64,000 nucleotides of DNA from Aquatica leii (lineage: Eukaryota > Arthropoda > Insecta > Coleoptera > Lampyridae): NCBI GenBank assembly GCA_035610365.1, contig CM069437.1:61466093-61530092 (forward strand), in the 5' to 3' direction. The number at the start of each line of letters is the position of its first letter. Positions within the stretch are counted from its first letter, which is position 1. Below the pieces are notes generated by a model. It saw only the letters and a program-made list of their open reading frames with translations, was not told where the DNA came from and did not search any database. The translations under genes and the position numbers were made by a program. Of the stretch, positions 23,497-35,699 are shown piece by piece.

Positions 23497-24596
23497 CTTG
23501 TAACTTCGTTTTTGACGACTATCCCAGTATCATTCGGCGAGCCGATCGCAGGTCTCGGTGTGCTAATTATAAAGTGAAATTAAAAAGACACCCAAACGGT
23601 TACAAACTAGAATGGAAGACACCGCTTAAATCCATTTAAAGCTGAAAGAGAACAAATGACAACGCACAGGTTGTAACACGAATATATTTTTATTTTATCA
23701 CAGAAAGAGAGGTTAAAAAAGAGAAGCGAGGTAGATTTGCATAGATGCGATCAATTGCTAGTACGTACATACAGACTATAATTGTTGATGCAAGCCCCCT
23801 TCGGTTGGGCAACACGTCGTACATAAAATTAAACTTGTCGGCTTTTACATTCCAAAAGAACAAATTTACATTGGTAAATATAATACAAATATGCAATATC
23901 TCAATAATTAAGAGAATCCGAGCGCACCGTTTAATATATTACACACAAAAAAGAAAGTTTTATAGTTAATTGTTACAACTTGATATGTACGTACAGTCGT
24001 GGGTGTAAACGACTGACAACGTAGATAAAAAAAATTAGAATAGGAAATACAATACTTACAATTTATTTTTTCTTTCTTTCAAAGTATGCGGTTAGCTAGC
24101 GGCACCTTCCTCAGAATTTCTTAAAACTCGCTGAAATAAACAGTCTTATACATATCGCGTTATCAAAAATAAGTTCATTTCAGTTCATACGATCTATGAG
24201 AACAAAATTAATCCTCAATCAACGTAGGTGCATCACCTGTTTCACTACATCGTAGATTGTAACGTCATTATAGGATTTTTTTCAATACGAACGAACAGGT
24301 GTCAATATCTCCGCATTTATGGAATACGTGTGGGTATCCAAAATTGCTAATAAGAATTACTGAAAATCAAATTAAATCACAAAAATAGAATCAATTCTTA
24401 CTCCAGAAAGACATTCTAGACCCATTTATAACGTGCGTGTGAATATTTAGAGATAAAAGCCTCACCAGGCGCGTACATTAGATGATTATTTACACACCGT
24501 ACCGCAGTTACCAGAAAATGGTTTTTCTTCCATAAATAATTCCATTTGTTAAAACAACCAAATGGCAGCTAACACTCTGGATATAGCGAAAAGTGG
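23497..24596. repeat. LTR-like repeat, family C copy 2
   Basis: It aligns with copy C1 along most of its length: GTGTGCTAAT, AAATGACAA, TATTTTTATTTTATCACAGA, GGGCAACACGTCGTA, AATACTTACAATT. The start near TTGTAACTTCG is about 95 bp before the GGCGCC-equivalent (GACACC, 23590), the same spacing as in LTR B1 and C3. It is followed almost directly by LTR B3 in the same orientation. Confidence 0.6.
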
Positions 24597-25697
24597 TGTC
24601 ACAAGCTTGCACGGCCAACTCACACAGTCTGAGATAGGGGAAGTTCAAATAAATAAGAGTTAAAGGCCGCTAGATCTTTTATAAGTAAAACTTCTGTTTC
24701 GATTAGGACAGAAGGTCCAAGCCTGTAACGAATTTCAGGTTCGTAATCCTTGTTACACTGGTATTTGTGTAACTAACAAAAAGAAAGATATGTTATAAAG
24801 AAAAGATAAAATATGTATAACAACTTTAATTTAATAACATAGATTATTAACAACGAGTCTCAGAAATTTTGTAGTATATTATTCACTCCATAAATGTCAG
24901 AAGTATCGCCAACACACAATACATAAGTTTACAGTGTCGATAGCGAAGAAAATTACATGACAAATATCGATGCGATACACAAAATAAGTAGTGAAACTAC
25001 TTCAATGGTATTGAACCAATTATTCTAGTTACGTAAGTTAAAACCACCAAAAAGTTTGTAAGAGACCTTTCTGACACAAATGTAATTAAATAAGACTTAC
25101 CCGCAATCCAGTACCTACTTGCTCGAAGAAAACGTTTTCCTCGTTGAGTCAGTCTGGAATAAATTTGAATAGCAAATCGTGTCAATACAATGACTCACGA
25201 AAGCAAAAATCTACAAAATTTTTAATTATTATTAAAAGAAATTACACATAAAAACCCGATTATCGAATGCTGTTGCACACATTAAGTGAAAGTTGGTTTC
25301 GTAGTTGCTTGACGCATAAGGAGTAGAATCTCGAAGAGGAGTTCTTGTCGAGACGTAGTTCCTAGTTCGAACGTAGGTTTTCCAGAATTATACTCGTTCC
25401 ATGTAGATATTTGTCGATATTAACCCCAAATCGATCTATAATGCATCGAAGCATACAGCCAAAAACGTGGCGGAACGTGCCTAGACGTGCCTGTGATGAA
25501 TCAACTGCACAAAATGCGTTTTCAAATTAGAATTTTATTTCCATTAACGCCGAAGTTATAAGATTCAGAGAATTTAAGAGGTTATAGCATCACAAGCACG
25601 AATTTTAAGTACTTGACGGTTTGACGTCTTGATAGGAAAATGAAATAAAACTAAACTCGGCAGAGGGCGTCAAAAACATGACGTTATAAACCTCTAA
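24597..25697. repeat. LTR, family B copy 3, 3'-truncated
   Basis: It begins TGTCACAAGCTTGCACGG and continues as copy B2 (CCAACTCACACAGTCTGAG, GGCAACACACAATACAT, GACTTACCCGCAATCCAG). Similarity fades near GACGTTATAAAC at 25697; the CACGTAACA end is not present. The minus-strand frame 24997-25185 is the same AG...GTAAGT block as in B2 with frameshifts. Confidence 0.6.
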
Positions 25698-26190
25698 ATA
25701 TTTTTTAGTTTTTCTTTGGAATTAAGCTGTTCAGCGACAGATCAAACAGCTTCCCGCGTATTTAGATCTTCTATAAGCATTTTTTTGGTTGTGTTGGTTG
25801 TAGAGGTATAACTTAGTGTCGGATGGCTTCAATATCCGATCTTGTTGAAAAGCGTCTCAGAATCTTGGGAATTTAAAATCCTTTTTAATTGTGTCCATAG
25901 ATAGTCAACAATGTCATTATTTGTTTTTTTTTTGACACATAGGAACAAATGCTAACTTTGCCATTCTCACTGAACCAAATATTCAAGAGTGTTTTTTACT
26001 TTTCTGCATTTTTTTGGATATAAGACTTATTTTGTTTTAGTGTTCCTATCATCGCAAGGTTCTTGAAGAGTAACAATCCAACCAAAAGTAACCTTGTAAA
26101 AAAGTTCATTGTTACGTTCTTTTCCAATTACCCGAATTGATGGCACAAATTTTTTACCGTAGTTTTTGGTTTTTTTAGGGGCCATTTAGT
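25698..26190 (-). pseudogene. Unidentified coding-like relic
   Basis: Minus strand from 26187 reads MAPKKTKNYGKKFVPSIRVI and stays open for about 56 codons (FYKVTFGWIVTLQEP near the end). After frame changes a second coherent run, near 25930-25790, includes DIVDYLWTQLKRILNSQD. Composition is codon-like, but I cannot name the family; a DDE transposase tail is one possibility. Treated as a probable transposon relic. Confidence 0.35.
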
Positions 26191-26334
26191 TTTTTTTTGT
26201 CCAAATTTGGTTAGTGATTGGATAAGAGGTTTGTATATCACAAAACCACCAATTCTTGATTTTCTACAGTTTAAAGGGAGTGAGTATACTGAGTCAATAC
26301 TGTCGTGCTTCTACCGAGTAAGGGAATCCACCTG

Positions 26335-26930
26335 GCACAGGTTGGGATTTGTTCTTTTTTGTGGTACTTGATTTTTGAGTTTTTTCAGATTTATATCCTT
26401 TCTTTGCCAGCGCGTCAGTTACCCGTAGAGCACACCTACTAGTGGCAGAGAAGAGAAGATTAGTGATCAGAAAACTACGGATAACTAAGGCGATGGCACT
26501 TTTCGTTGTCAGAGTGCCTGATAGATTGAAGGAAGTGCTGGACAGGAGGAACATTAGAGTAAGATACAACACGGTCAAGATGATTGAGCAACTTGCATCT
26601 ACAAATAAAGACCGACTACTCAACCTATGAACGAAGGAAATCTACGAACTTTAGTGTAGTTGTGGAAAGTCATATATAAGACAAACTGGACGCAGTATAC
26701 AGGGCAGAACAAAGGGACATTGGAGAGATGGACAACAGTCATACTTGAGAAATCAGCAGAATATTTACACCGGAAGGAGAACATGTCATTAACTATGATA
26801 ACGTTAAAGTACTGGCATTATTATCAACGGAGAGGATAGCTATAGATAAGGCAACACTTGGAGATTGGTTACACACAAAATACCTAAAACTATGACTACT
26901 ATAAATATATTCTAACCTACACTATTAGAC
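26335..26930 (+). pseudogene. Penelope-like element fragment (GIY-YIG endonuclease)
   Basis: Plus strand gives VVRVPDRLKEVLDRRNIRV (26500-26560), the linker typical of Penelope proteins. After a stop at 26628 comes EIYEL-stop-CSCGKSYIRQTGRS (26639-26700), the GIY-YIG nuclease with the paired Cys of its zinc-finger motif. INYDNVKVLALL follows near 26800. Stops and shifts make it non-coding. The reverse transcriptase half is absent. Solo LTR B4 starts just downstream. Confidence 0.75.
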
Positions 26931-26932
26931 AC

Positions 26933-28298
26933 TGTTACAAGCTTTAGGTATTTTACGAACCTGCACGGCCAACTCTCAATAGTCGGAGAGAGGGGTAGGT
27001 TTCCAAGAAATATATAAAAGGTGTTCCAGGGCGCCAGAGCTTATCCCCAAAGTGACTTCTGTCCGCTCACAACAGAATGGTAGCACTTGTAACAAGATGT
27101 TAGGTTCGTAATCCCTTCTACTCGGCTGTTCGAGTAGCCAGCGTTTGTGATTAGATAACGACGATCTAAAGAGAAAGGTATGTTGTCATAAAAGAACAAG
27201 TAACCACAATAACAACTTTAATCTAGAATCGTTGATGATTATCACAGGATATAAGAATTCTCATTATAGAAAATCAGTAGTATCGGCAACACACAATACA
27301 TAGATAAATTTGGTTTACATGAATAGCGAAGAGTAGGTTTATAGTAAATCTCAGTTGCATATAGCATGCGAGATACATGAAATAATGATAATAAGTACGG
27401 CCTTAATATTACAATATCATAATAAATATTGGGAGTACACAGCATACGTCATACACAATAAGCAATAAGCAAGAAAATTACTACGGAATTAATATTCACA
27501 CAGTTTCGTGAGCGACCTGGTTGACTACGAGGTAAAACATATAAAATCACTTACCAAAACACAGGAACTTCCGCTGGTGTGAAGAAAGTACTTTCTCCGC
27601 CACGTAGTCCTGTAAGCAATTTGAAATAGCAAGTCGTGTCAAACTAATTCCTCACGAAAGTGAAATCTACTAAATCATTACTTAAATTTTAAAGTACACA
27701 CATAACACAACCCGAAAGTCGGATGCTGTTATACCCTTTTCTGTGATTTAATTAATTCCAACAGTAGGCCTTATAAATATTTAGAATCGTTCCAACACAA
27801 TATTCGTCGAGGGTTATCTCTCGTCTTTCGGTATCGATTTGAATTCATGGGCCGGATGGTGGTAAGAATGGCCGGTGACGATACGAATACCCCACGATCG
27901 CAACGAAGCCACAACTTTCTCTGGTGGACGTTAAATTATAACCAGAATGCTAGTTATGAGGTAGCACATGGCGCTGACAAAAGACATAAAAATTACCTTT
28001 AATTAAAGAAAGAACACAATCCACTTACTCTGCGGGAGCAAATTTGTTATTTAAGGAAACTTCTCATTTCCATCGTGTCCCAACACGTGGATGATTTTAG
28101 AAACGAATTTTTCACTCACGCAGACATAGGTTAGAACATGAACGCTGTCAAAGTCAAAATGCCGGTCTCTCCCCGGATGTCGTCTACTCAATACAAAGTG
28201 ACCAACGAACCCGATAGATGGCGTAAAAAAATATAAAAGTAATTTTTAATTAAACTGATATACAGGGTAATGCATTATTTAAATTTATGCACGTAACA
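26933..28298. repeat. Solo LTR, family B copy 4 (best preserved)
   Basis: TGTTACAAGC at the left and GCACGTAACA at the right give the 6-bp inverted ends. ACAC on both sides (26929-26932 and 28299-28302) is the target duplication. Length 1366 bp. It contains GAACCTGCACGGCC, GGGCGCCAGAGC, CACAACAGAATGG, GGCAACACACAATACAT and, on the minus strand, an AG-bounded block ending in GGTAAGTG (27553-27610). No internal retrotransposon region adjoins it. Confidence 0.8.
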
Positions 28299-28594
28299 AC
28301 ACGGTCCGACAAACACAATTGGACACGTTTCATGGATTAACTGAGCATAAAAACGCACAGGTATATAACCAGGAGCAGAAGACAACAGCAGTCTTTGGAA
28401 ATCATCTGAAGAAGCTGATTGCATGAACAGGGAAACGTCAAGTTTTAACTTGACAACTCGGCAATACCCGGTAAACATTATTTCAATGTACAACGGCCAC
28501 GAAATATTTATCATAATTACATTGAAACTTGCTTTAGACTTTAGCGTAAAGAATATTAGTGATTTGAAATCGTATTTCGCATTGCATATAAATA

Positions 28595-28965
28595 TTAAAT
28601 TAATTTGAGATAATGTTGGCTTAAGTGTTTTAAGAATCGGACTCGTCTTGATCGAGTGATTGTGTATTCCTGTGTTCTTGCAATGTCGTATAGGTTATAT
28701 CGAACATTGTTTGCTGTGTATTCAAGTTCAAGACGATGGATGGAGATTTTTCGGTCTTCGATGTTGACAATGAATGTTTTTGATTCACATTGAACAACAT
28801 GGGCTTTCGTAAGATTGATCATTTGTATAGTTGTAGTCATAAATTAGTTTTTCTTGGTGTAAGAAATTTGTTAGGAAGATTAATAGGTTCACTATAAACG
28901 AGTTTAGCTGCGGAAGACTGTAACGTGCTGATTTTTTTCCATAATTTTAATAAACATTTTTTATT
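28595..28965 (-). pseudogene. Ty3/gypsy integrase, C-terminal part
   Basis: Minus strand: SSAAKLVYSEPINLPNKF (28960-28890), the end of the catalytic core, then after a deletion an 81-codon frame with CESKTFIVNIEDRKISIHRL and ITRSRRVRFLKHL. This is the C-terminal barrel and the TRSGRRVRF-type tail of gypsy integrases. It belongs with the zinc-finger part at 29930-30235; the catalytic core between them has been replaced by unrelated DNA. Confidence 0.75.
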
Positions 28966-28969
28966 TACT

Positions 28970-29925
28970 GTCTATGCAAATCATTTTGCGCAACGCAATT
29001 ATGCTCATGCGTTTGTGGCCATTTTTTTAAGGCATCTTTGGGCGGCGACTCGTCGCTAAAGGACGTTTTAGTTCAGGTCTGGCAGTTTACCACATATGTA
29101 AATTTGAAATGTGGTGTAATACCTTTGTTGTTACGTTGACAGTTCGCTTTTGTTGTGGTTTACAAGTGCGTTAGTTGTAATTAAGGAAAAGCCTATAATT
29201 TGTAGGGTTAATTTTTTTTTGCTCTTTACGCACGATGTAACCTTTAGAATTTGCGAATTCATTTTTTCTTACGATTACATTTCTAGTTTGTACGATGTTT
29301 ATTTCTGTACGTGTTGTTTAGTTTATGAATACGCAAAATTTGTTTTGGATACGTACGTACAATTACATTTTTTCGACTTTTGTTTTTGCAGTGCGATATT
29401 AGTCTACACGTCACATTTCTGTTATGTGTTACCATTTTATATAGTTACTATTTCAATAATTATTTAACGTGTTACGTTCGAAGTTAATTTAATTTGGCAC
29501 GTGATATTCTGGTTATTGATCTATACGAGTAAATATACGAAGATTTGGAAGTTTTGATCCTATAAATCAGATGGAACGCACATGAAATTGCATTTCTGCG
29601 ACGATATGAATTGATGATGAGGCAAACTTTAATTCTTTATGTACTTGACCTTCTGTACTTACCCTTGTTTACCTACGTTTCTTTATTAGATAAGTTTTTT
29701 ATTTAGATTTTATTGTGATGTTTATTTATGTTTTATATATTTTTGGGTTTCAATATTTTTTTCAGTGTTATTATAAAAATATTGTGGCTTCTAATTTTAA
29801 ATTTCAGTTGTTTTTAAATTATTATAAAATCTGAAAATACGATAGAATTTCTACGACTTTGTTTATAAATTTGTAAATAAATTGTTTATGTTCAATATTT
29901 TTTATTTTGTTTGTTATTAATAAAT
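28970..29925. other. Unrelated AT-rich insert between gypsy fragments
   Basis: It separates the two halves of one gypsy integrase. A short GC-rich string GGCGGCGACTCGTCGC (about 29042) recalls the palindromes at 19.1 kb. The 105-codon frame at 29150-29467 is T-rich low-complexity sequence; no domain seen. Confidence 0.45.
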
Positions 29926-29929
29926 TATG

Positions 29930-30235
29930 TCTGGTGCATTATTTGCATTTCATGCGGTAGCGTTGGCTTTTGAAAACGGAAAGTGGTTCCTTGATGTTGT
30001 AATCGACATGTTTGAAACAGGCGGTTGGAAGTTGGTTTGTTCTATTAGGAGCGGTTTGCTGTCGTGTAATTTTTGGGCACTTGCACTGGTTATATGTTTG
30101 CATTTGTTTTATGCAAGCAGCATCTATAGATGGCCAGCTGTAGTGCTGCCTGGTGAGACGACTTTTAGCTCGTACTCCTGGATGTGCCAAATCGCGATTA
30201 GCTTGTCGGCGGTAATTTTTTGGATCGAAAGGAGA
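29930..30235 (-). pseudogene. Ty3/gypsy integrase, zinc-binding domain
   Basis: Minus strand, about 83 codons: LAHPGVRAKSRLTRQHYSWP, then YNQCKCPK, then FKHVDYNIKEPL, ending at a stop after KCK (29939). The first His pair of the HHCC finger is reduced to one clear His; the Cys pair is present as CKC. The D of FKHVDYN is at the place of the first catalytic Asp. It is GC-richer than its surroundings. The opposite-strand 105-codon frame is its shadow. Confidence 0.75.
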
Positions 30236-30239
30236 AGCA

Positions 30240-31990
30240 GTTGAAGTGGAGAGATTGCAGTAGGTAGCTATGTCTGTATCTTAAAATTTCACTTGTTTAT
30301 ACTGCAATGAACAGTAATTAGAGAATGTTTTCTTTGCTTTAGATGTGACGAATGTTATATCACGCCAAGTTCTTGATCTTCGCAATTTCGGGATCACCAC
30401 GTTGGCAACATGATCCTATTTGTGTAATGAGTCTGTCGTTCAGAAGGATATAATGCACTGAATACGTATTTGTAAAAACTTTTTAATTGGAATGGTAACT
30501 CGGTGGTAATAGAGGAAGATTTTGTAGAGTAAATTTGACTATATCTGTATAATTTAAAACGATCTATCTCATTTTTGTTAAAATTTATATTTCATTTTAA
30601 ATTTTTGTCTAGTTTATGAACTCACCTCTAACGATTTTTTGGAAAAGTTCATGGTTTACTTATGTTGATTTTGTCTGACTTTGGAGTAACCTCATTACCA
30701 AATTATTTTAATCTATGAGCTACAAAATAATATTTTCTCTTAAGTTACTAAAGAAAATATTTAATTTGTTAGATTTATGAACTAATATGTAGATTAAGCT
30801 GATATTAAACTCGAACGTAATCTTAACTTTCATGAAGTTTGATAGTGAAAATTCGTAATTTCGTTGTTAAGTCAAATTTGTTTTGAGTGTAGAGGTGTTG
30901 TAAACACATTCTTGTACGACGTAAGATTTAAAACGCGAAATTGGCAAAATGGTGTTTACAATAATACCTTTGTAGTCTTTAATTTTAAAACGTTACATTT
31001 AAACTGGTGCTTGCGTCATATTACAAGTTTAGTAGATCGAATATACACATATTTGTAGAAACGTTGTTTATAGCAGAAATCAGTGAAGGTGTATGAAACT
31101 CATTATAAATTGCGGTGTATTATTAACAATTAAAATTTGTAATAAAGTTAGACAGTATTGAAGGAAATTAAGTTGTTCAAAGTGTTGTTTGGTTACCTTT
31201 CAAGTTTAATATGTAAAGTAAAACTCTTCAATTTCAATAACGTAATCCATGTCTCAAAATTTAATCATTATTAAAGGAGTTACATCTTTGCCGGGAGCTT
31301 TGCATACCATCGTCGATGTAATTAAATTTAACGATTTCATGTAACACATACTCAAATTAGACTACATTTGCGTTTTTACCTTTTTTGTATTACTACTTGA
31401 TGTCGACTAAATTGAATTAATAGTAAATTTGGTTTCTAACTTATAATATATTTTCTGTTATTGTTTAGCAAAATATAAACTTTCATTTCATAATATTATT
31501 GTTTTCAGGTTATTTTTAATTTAAACTTTGGTGTTCAACAACCATGGGTTCCTTTTGAATTTGCTATTTAGAATACTTGGTTAATTTTGTTTATGAATAC
31601 GTTTTGTAACTTGAACTGAAAGTTATTGGTTCTAATCAAAAGGTTTTGTGATCTTGTTTCCAAATTGAGTTGCTACCAGGGAAACTTAGAAATGCGGGTA
31701 GTTGTCAATGGAATGTTTAGTGTTTCAAACATACACAAAGGCACCTCTTCGAAATTAATTTAAGTGTGTTGAAATATTACTTCTCTTTGTTTACTAATAA
31801 TGTTGTTAGAATTACATATAAATATTGAGATTTTTATACAAATGTGGATTATTTATATTTTAAATGTTAAAAGTTTACGGGGTCATCTATTTTTGGAATA
31901 TCGGAAACTGATTATTACTTGGTGGTTCAATACATTTTAGCATGGTGGCTTCAGTACTTTTAATTTTTTTACGACAGTAAACTTTTACTA
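30240..31990. other. AT-rich spacer
   Basis: No coding motif. TTATTGTTTTCAG at 31498-31510 resembles a 3' splice site but is not followed by an exon-like frame. Confidence 0.5.
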
Positions 31991-31995
31991 TTAAT

Positions 31996-32363
31996 GCAAA
32001 ACTTAGCAAGAAGGGGAAGACGAGCTGGAAAACTAAGCTGGGTACTAGACAAAATAGGGGAGGGATACTATATAATTTCTTAGAAAGTGAAAAACTGTAT
32101 GCAATGAATACCTTCTTTCAGAAAAAGTTTTATAATATATAAACATGGATTTGTCCAAACAAAGAAATTTAAATTGAGATCGACTATGTACTCACAAGTA
32201 CCAAGGAAATAATAAAGGGTGTAATTGTCCTTATCAAATGTACATAATATAAAGTGACTACAGGTTGGTTAGCACAAAAATCAACTTCTTGAACACAACT
32301 AATAAAAACAAAGAAGAAAATATAAACAAATATAAAACCGAAATTCTATACAAAACAAAACTT
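31996..32363 (+). pseudogene. LINE endonuclease fragment
   Basis: Plus-strand frames give NAKLSKKGKTSW then NFLESEKLYAMNTFFQKKF, IEIDYVLTSTKEIIKG and SDYRLVSTKI. In order these are the GDFNAK-adjacent segment, the substrate-loop region, and the final SDHRLV motif of the EEP/APE endonuclease with H changed to Y. Two stops interrupt it. Similar in type to the LINE at 62.1 kb. Confidence 0.7.
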
Positions 32364-34955
32364 TGACCATTGCGCTTTTAGACTAAATATAGGGGATTTT
32401 GCAGCGTCGAGTAGCAGTTGAAATTACTTTTTACTAATATTTTTGGTATCAAAAATATATACCCAATTAAACTAACACATCTATTATCTAAATGCACAAA
32501 TTTAGTAATCATAAGATAAAATAAATAATACAAAATATTCAAAATATGTACACAAATATAATCATTTACAACTTTATATACATGCAATGAAATTAAATTA
32601 TTATCATTTAAATGAATAAACAAATACCTCATATTTCTAAATTTAAATACGATCAAATCTGTTTTTTACAATCTTATTAAACTAATTTATTTACAAAATG
32701 TTACGATGATACTCATTTATATAAAATCTATTTAGATCTCTACGATCTAAAAACAATATCTTTGTTTTATTACGATGTATTTACGATGCTTTGTTTTACA
32801 ACAAAGGCTTTTAATACTATTGCGATTCTATGACGAGTGCTCTGTTTAACAACCAAGGCCTTTAATATTTTCCACTAAATTACAACGTAGGCAATGGTGA
32901 AGAAATGCAATCAATGCATTTCCGATACTAACTTCTAACCAACGAAAGAACGAAATTTATATCATGTACCTATGCGATGGTTGACGATGTCAAATTCGGA
33001 AAGATTTCTTTTTCTACTACAATACGATAACAATGGTAATTTAAAACGTCTGCAACTCTAGAGAATGTAAATTCTTCAGCTACGAATTAACGATAACCAC
33101 CGATTTGTGGCGATAAAGGCGACTCTTATTTATGCTATACGATATCTCAATTAGGTTGCTATTTCTAATAATTACGCCATTTCAATACGATATTGGATCG
33201 GTACAATGAATCCACGATGCCATTTCATGCTACTACGAAATCAGCTGTGTGACAAATACAATTTTCAATGATCAATATGCGAAAATTACTACAAATTCTA
33301 TTAAGTTAACTAATGCGTACTCTTTTTAATTACATTAAGAAAATGTTAAATTCTAATAAGTAGCAAGTGTACGTGTACACTCAACTAAATACAAAACGGG
33401 ACAGACTATAGCTCTTAATATCCTTTTTTGGTAAAAATGTCAAAGAAAGGCAATTATAATAAATGTTTTAAGTAATTGCTAATACACTTATTAACAGTGT
33501 TAACATTTTTTTGCGATTTTTGCCAGCCACAATGTTTAATTTTGTGTTAAGTTTTTTAAAAATTTTTAAATTGATACCGATTTCTGCCATTGTTTAAAAT
33601 CGTAAATAAAATGATGTTTTATATTGTTCATAAAGGTGGATCTTGTAGTGATCGGGTTCAATGCAAACTTCTTGAATAACACTAATATACCATTTTTTTA
33701 ATTTGAATGATAAGTTGAAGTTTGGTAACATTTGATGATTGTATTGTTAACGGTAAACAATTTGTAGGAATATCGGTTTTGAAGAACTTTTAAACTTTAA
33801 AAATGATTTTGTATTTTTTTGACATGTTTAATTATTGCATTGGTTTTCACATATACATATGTCTTGATCCGTCGCAGAGTTGAAACTTTTTTTGGAATCA
33901 GTTTTTGATTCGCAGTAGTCATTTATACATTTTTTCAGAAAACGCGTTTTTGTGATGGCTTATAGCAAACAGATAACACCATGCGTATGAACCAGCGCGA
34001 ACGAAAGGAATTTTTACGTCAGCCATGTTGTTTTAATACGATTAAAATTCTTTTAACAATCTCTCATTCTTCTTTCTATACATGGGGATAATGATCCAAT
34101 AACCCTCAGAAGTGGTTCACACCTGTGAATCTCTTCTTATTTTGTGGAATCTCTGTATGGTGATTACGGATGCGAACTTTAGTCAAACTTATCCTAAAGT
34201 ATTGTATTGTGTAAATTTCTTATTTGTATCTTATAATACTACATTCAGCTTTCAGCAGTTAAATTTGAATTCACAGTATTAATTTTTCTAATTTATAGTT
34301 GTCAAGATGTTAATCGTAAATTTAAAAGATAGTTAACGTTACGTAATGCAGAGGTCGTGTGTACGCTGACGTAACACCCGTCAAGTTTCTTTGATTGTTT
34401 TGAGTTAACTAAAGCCAAATGTAGGCACATAACGTTGTACGTAAGCTTACCTATTACGCTTATTTTTGTTTAAGGGATACGTTTTTAATACTTTCTTTCC
34501 TTAATCAATCTTATTAATTATATTTGTTGTTTCTTAATGTGTCACGACAGCATGCAAGTCAAATAGTTCAAAGTTTGCGGTGATTGTTCATAATTATTGC
34601 TATTAAAATCTTCTATAACAAAAAAGTGGCTTCTGCTAAAATAAATTTGGTTGTGGTACATATTATTGTTGGATCGAAATATATACACAAGTATTACATT
34701 GTTCTTGATCGTTTTTTTTTTGCTCTATCCTGTTCGTTTTGTAGTGGGTTCAGACGTAATCTTAGTATCACCAAGCAGTGGATCTTGATTAGTACAAGGA
34801 GTGGCGTCTATTTTTCTCCATCTTTATTATAGTTTCTCAACCACGCGTTCTCACCGACATCGTAGCTAGCCATGGTGACGTGGTTGTTACCAACAGAGTC
34901 TCTTAGTTAAGCAATTGAGCTAGATAATAAATGATTTGAAATGTCTAAATAATGA
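32364..34955. other. AT-rich spacer with ACGAT-rich block
   Basis: No coding motif. The block 32703-33218 (separate entry) is the only organised part. A string GACGTAACACCCGTCAA at 34370 resembles the tail of the inverted LTR C-type piece near 38870 and may be a further scrap. Confidence 0.5.
32703..33218 (+). repeat. Cluster of ACGAT motifs / degenerate tandem repeat
   Basis: ACGAT occurs ten times on the plus strand (32703, 32742, 32772, 32783, 32984, 33024, 33090, 33139, 33187, 33214) and I saw no ATCGT. A 30-bp direct repeat, GCTTTGTTTTACAACAAAGG / GCTCTGTTTAACAACCAAGG, lies at 32788 and 32840. Spacing is irregular (11-66 bp apart from one gap of 201). It looks like a decayed tandem repeat or a binding-site cluster. 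Confidence 0.5.
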
Positions 34956-34959
34956 ATAA

Positions 34960-35290
34960 TTATAACTGTGAATAGTCTATAAGGGTGGTAAACGTTGTCG
35001 ATTTTATACTCGCGTAATTCAAAATAGTTTTGAATAAAACTGCGGGATAAAACCACAATGTAAAGGACTTGGAGTTAAAGAAATGTCAATGCAATTATGC
35101 AAATACCACCTGAGTGAACCACTAGACGTTCGTTTTGCTCTTTTGGGTCTTATCAGCAGCAGGAGATACACTATAATGTAATTTCCACAATTGCATCAAC
35201 AAACCCTATAGCTTTATATACACATGCGATAGGTCTAACATCTAACAATTAGCAGACTATTGATAGCATTGCCATCTGATAGTATAAGGT
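34960..35290 (+). repeat. Dispersed repeat family D, copy 1
   Basis: It shares TGAACCACT..ACG..CGTTTTGCT, TTTTGGGTCTT, CAGCAG(T)AGGAGA and ACACTATAATGTAATTTC with 54530-54650 and 54725-54930, and with 57900-58040 inverted. No coding potential. Type unknown; possibly a short non-autonomous element. Confidence 0.5.
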
Positions 35291-35699
35291 ACTATTTATA
35301 CATTTACCACCTCCTTATACTATGAGATCACTGCTATAAATCACTCGCTAATAAATAATTCTATAATTTCTAATCGAGTGAAAAAAATAGCTCCTTTTTT
35401 AAGGTTAAGTTCAAATTTGCTGACTCAACACTGCTTTATTTCCTAGTTATCACATTTTTTCTTTCTTTTTTCATTTCTTGAACCGTAAAACAAACTATCA
35501 AATTGTAGTATCTATTCGTAATAAGAAACTTTATCTGTTATTTCTGACTGTTTATTTTTATTTTTAAATTTATTATGCACAAAAAAGCATGTACTTTATT
35601 TTCTTATAAATATGTACATTATTTCGCGCATTCTATTTGTATATTTTACATTTTCTACGTACATCAAATGTGTCATGGCCAAATTTAATTCTTTTTTGG

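Noticed and set aside
26294-26623. 109-codon minus-strand frame
   Set aside because: It lies opposite the Penelope linker and endonuclease, whose motifs are clear on the plus strand.
29927-30244. 105-codon plus-strand frame with hydrophobic segments
   Set aside because: It is the shadow of the gypsy integrase zinc-binding fragment on the minus strand, which has clear family motifs.
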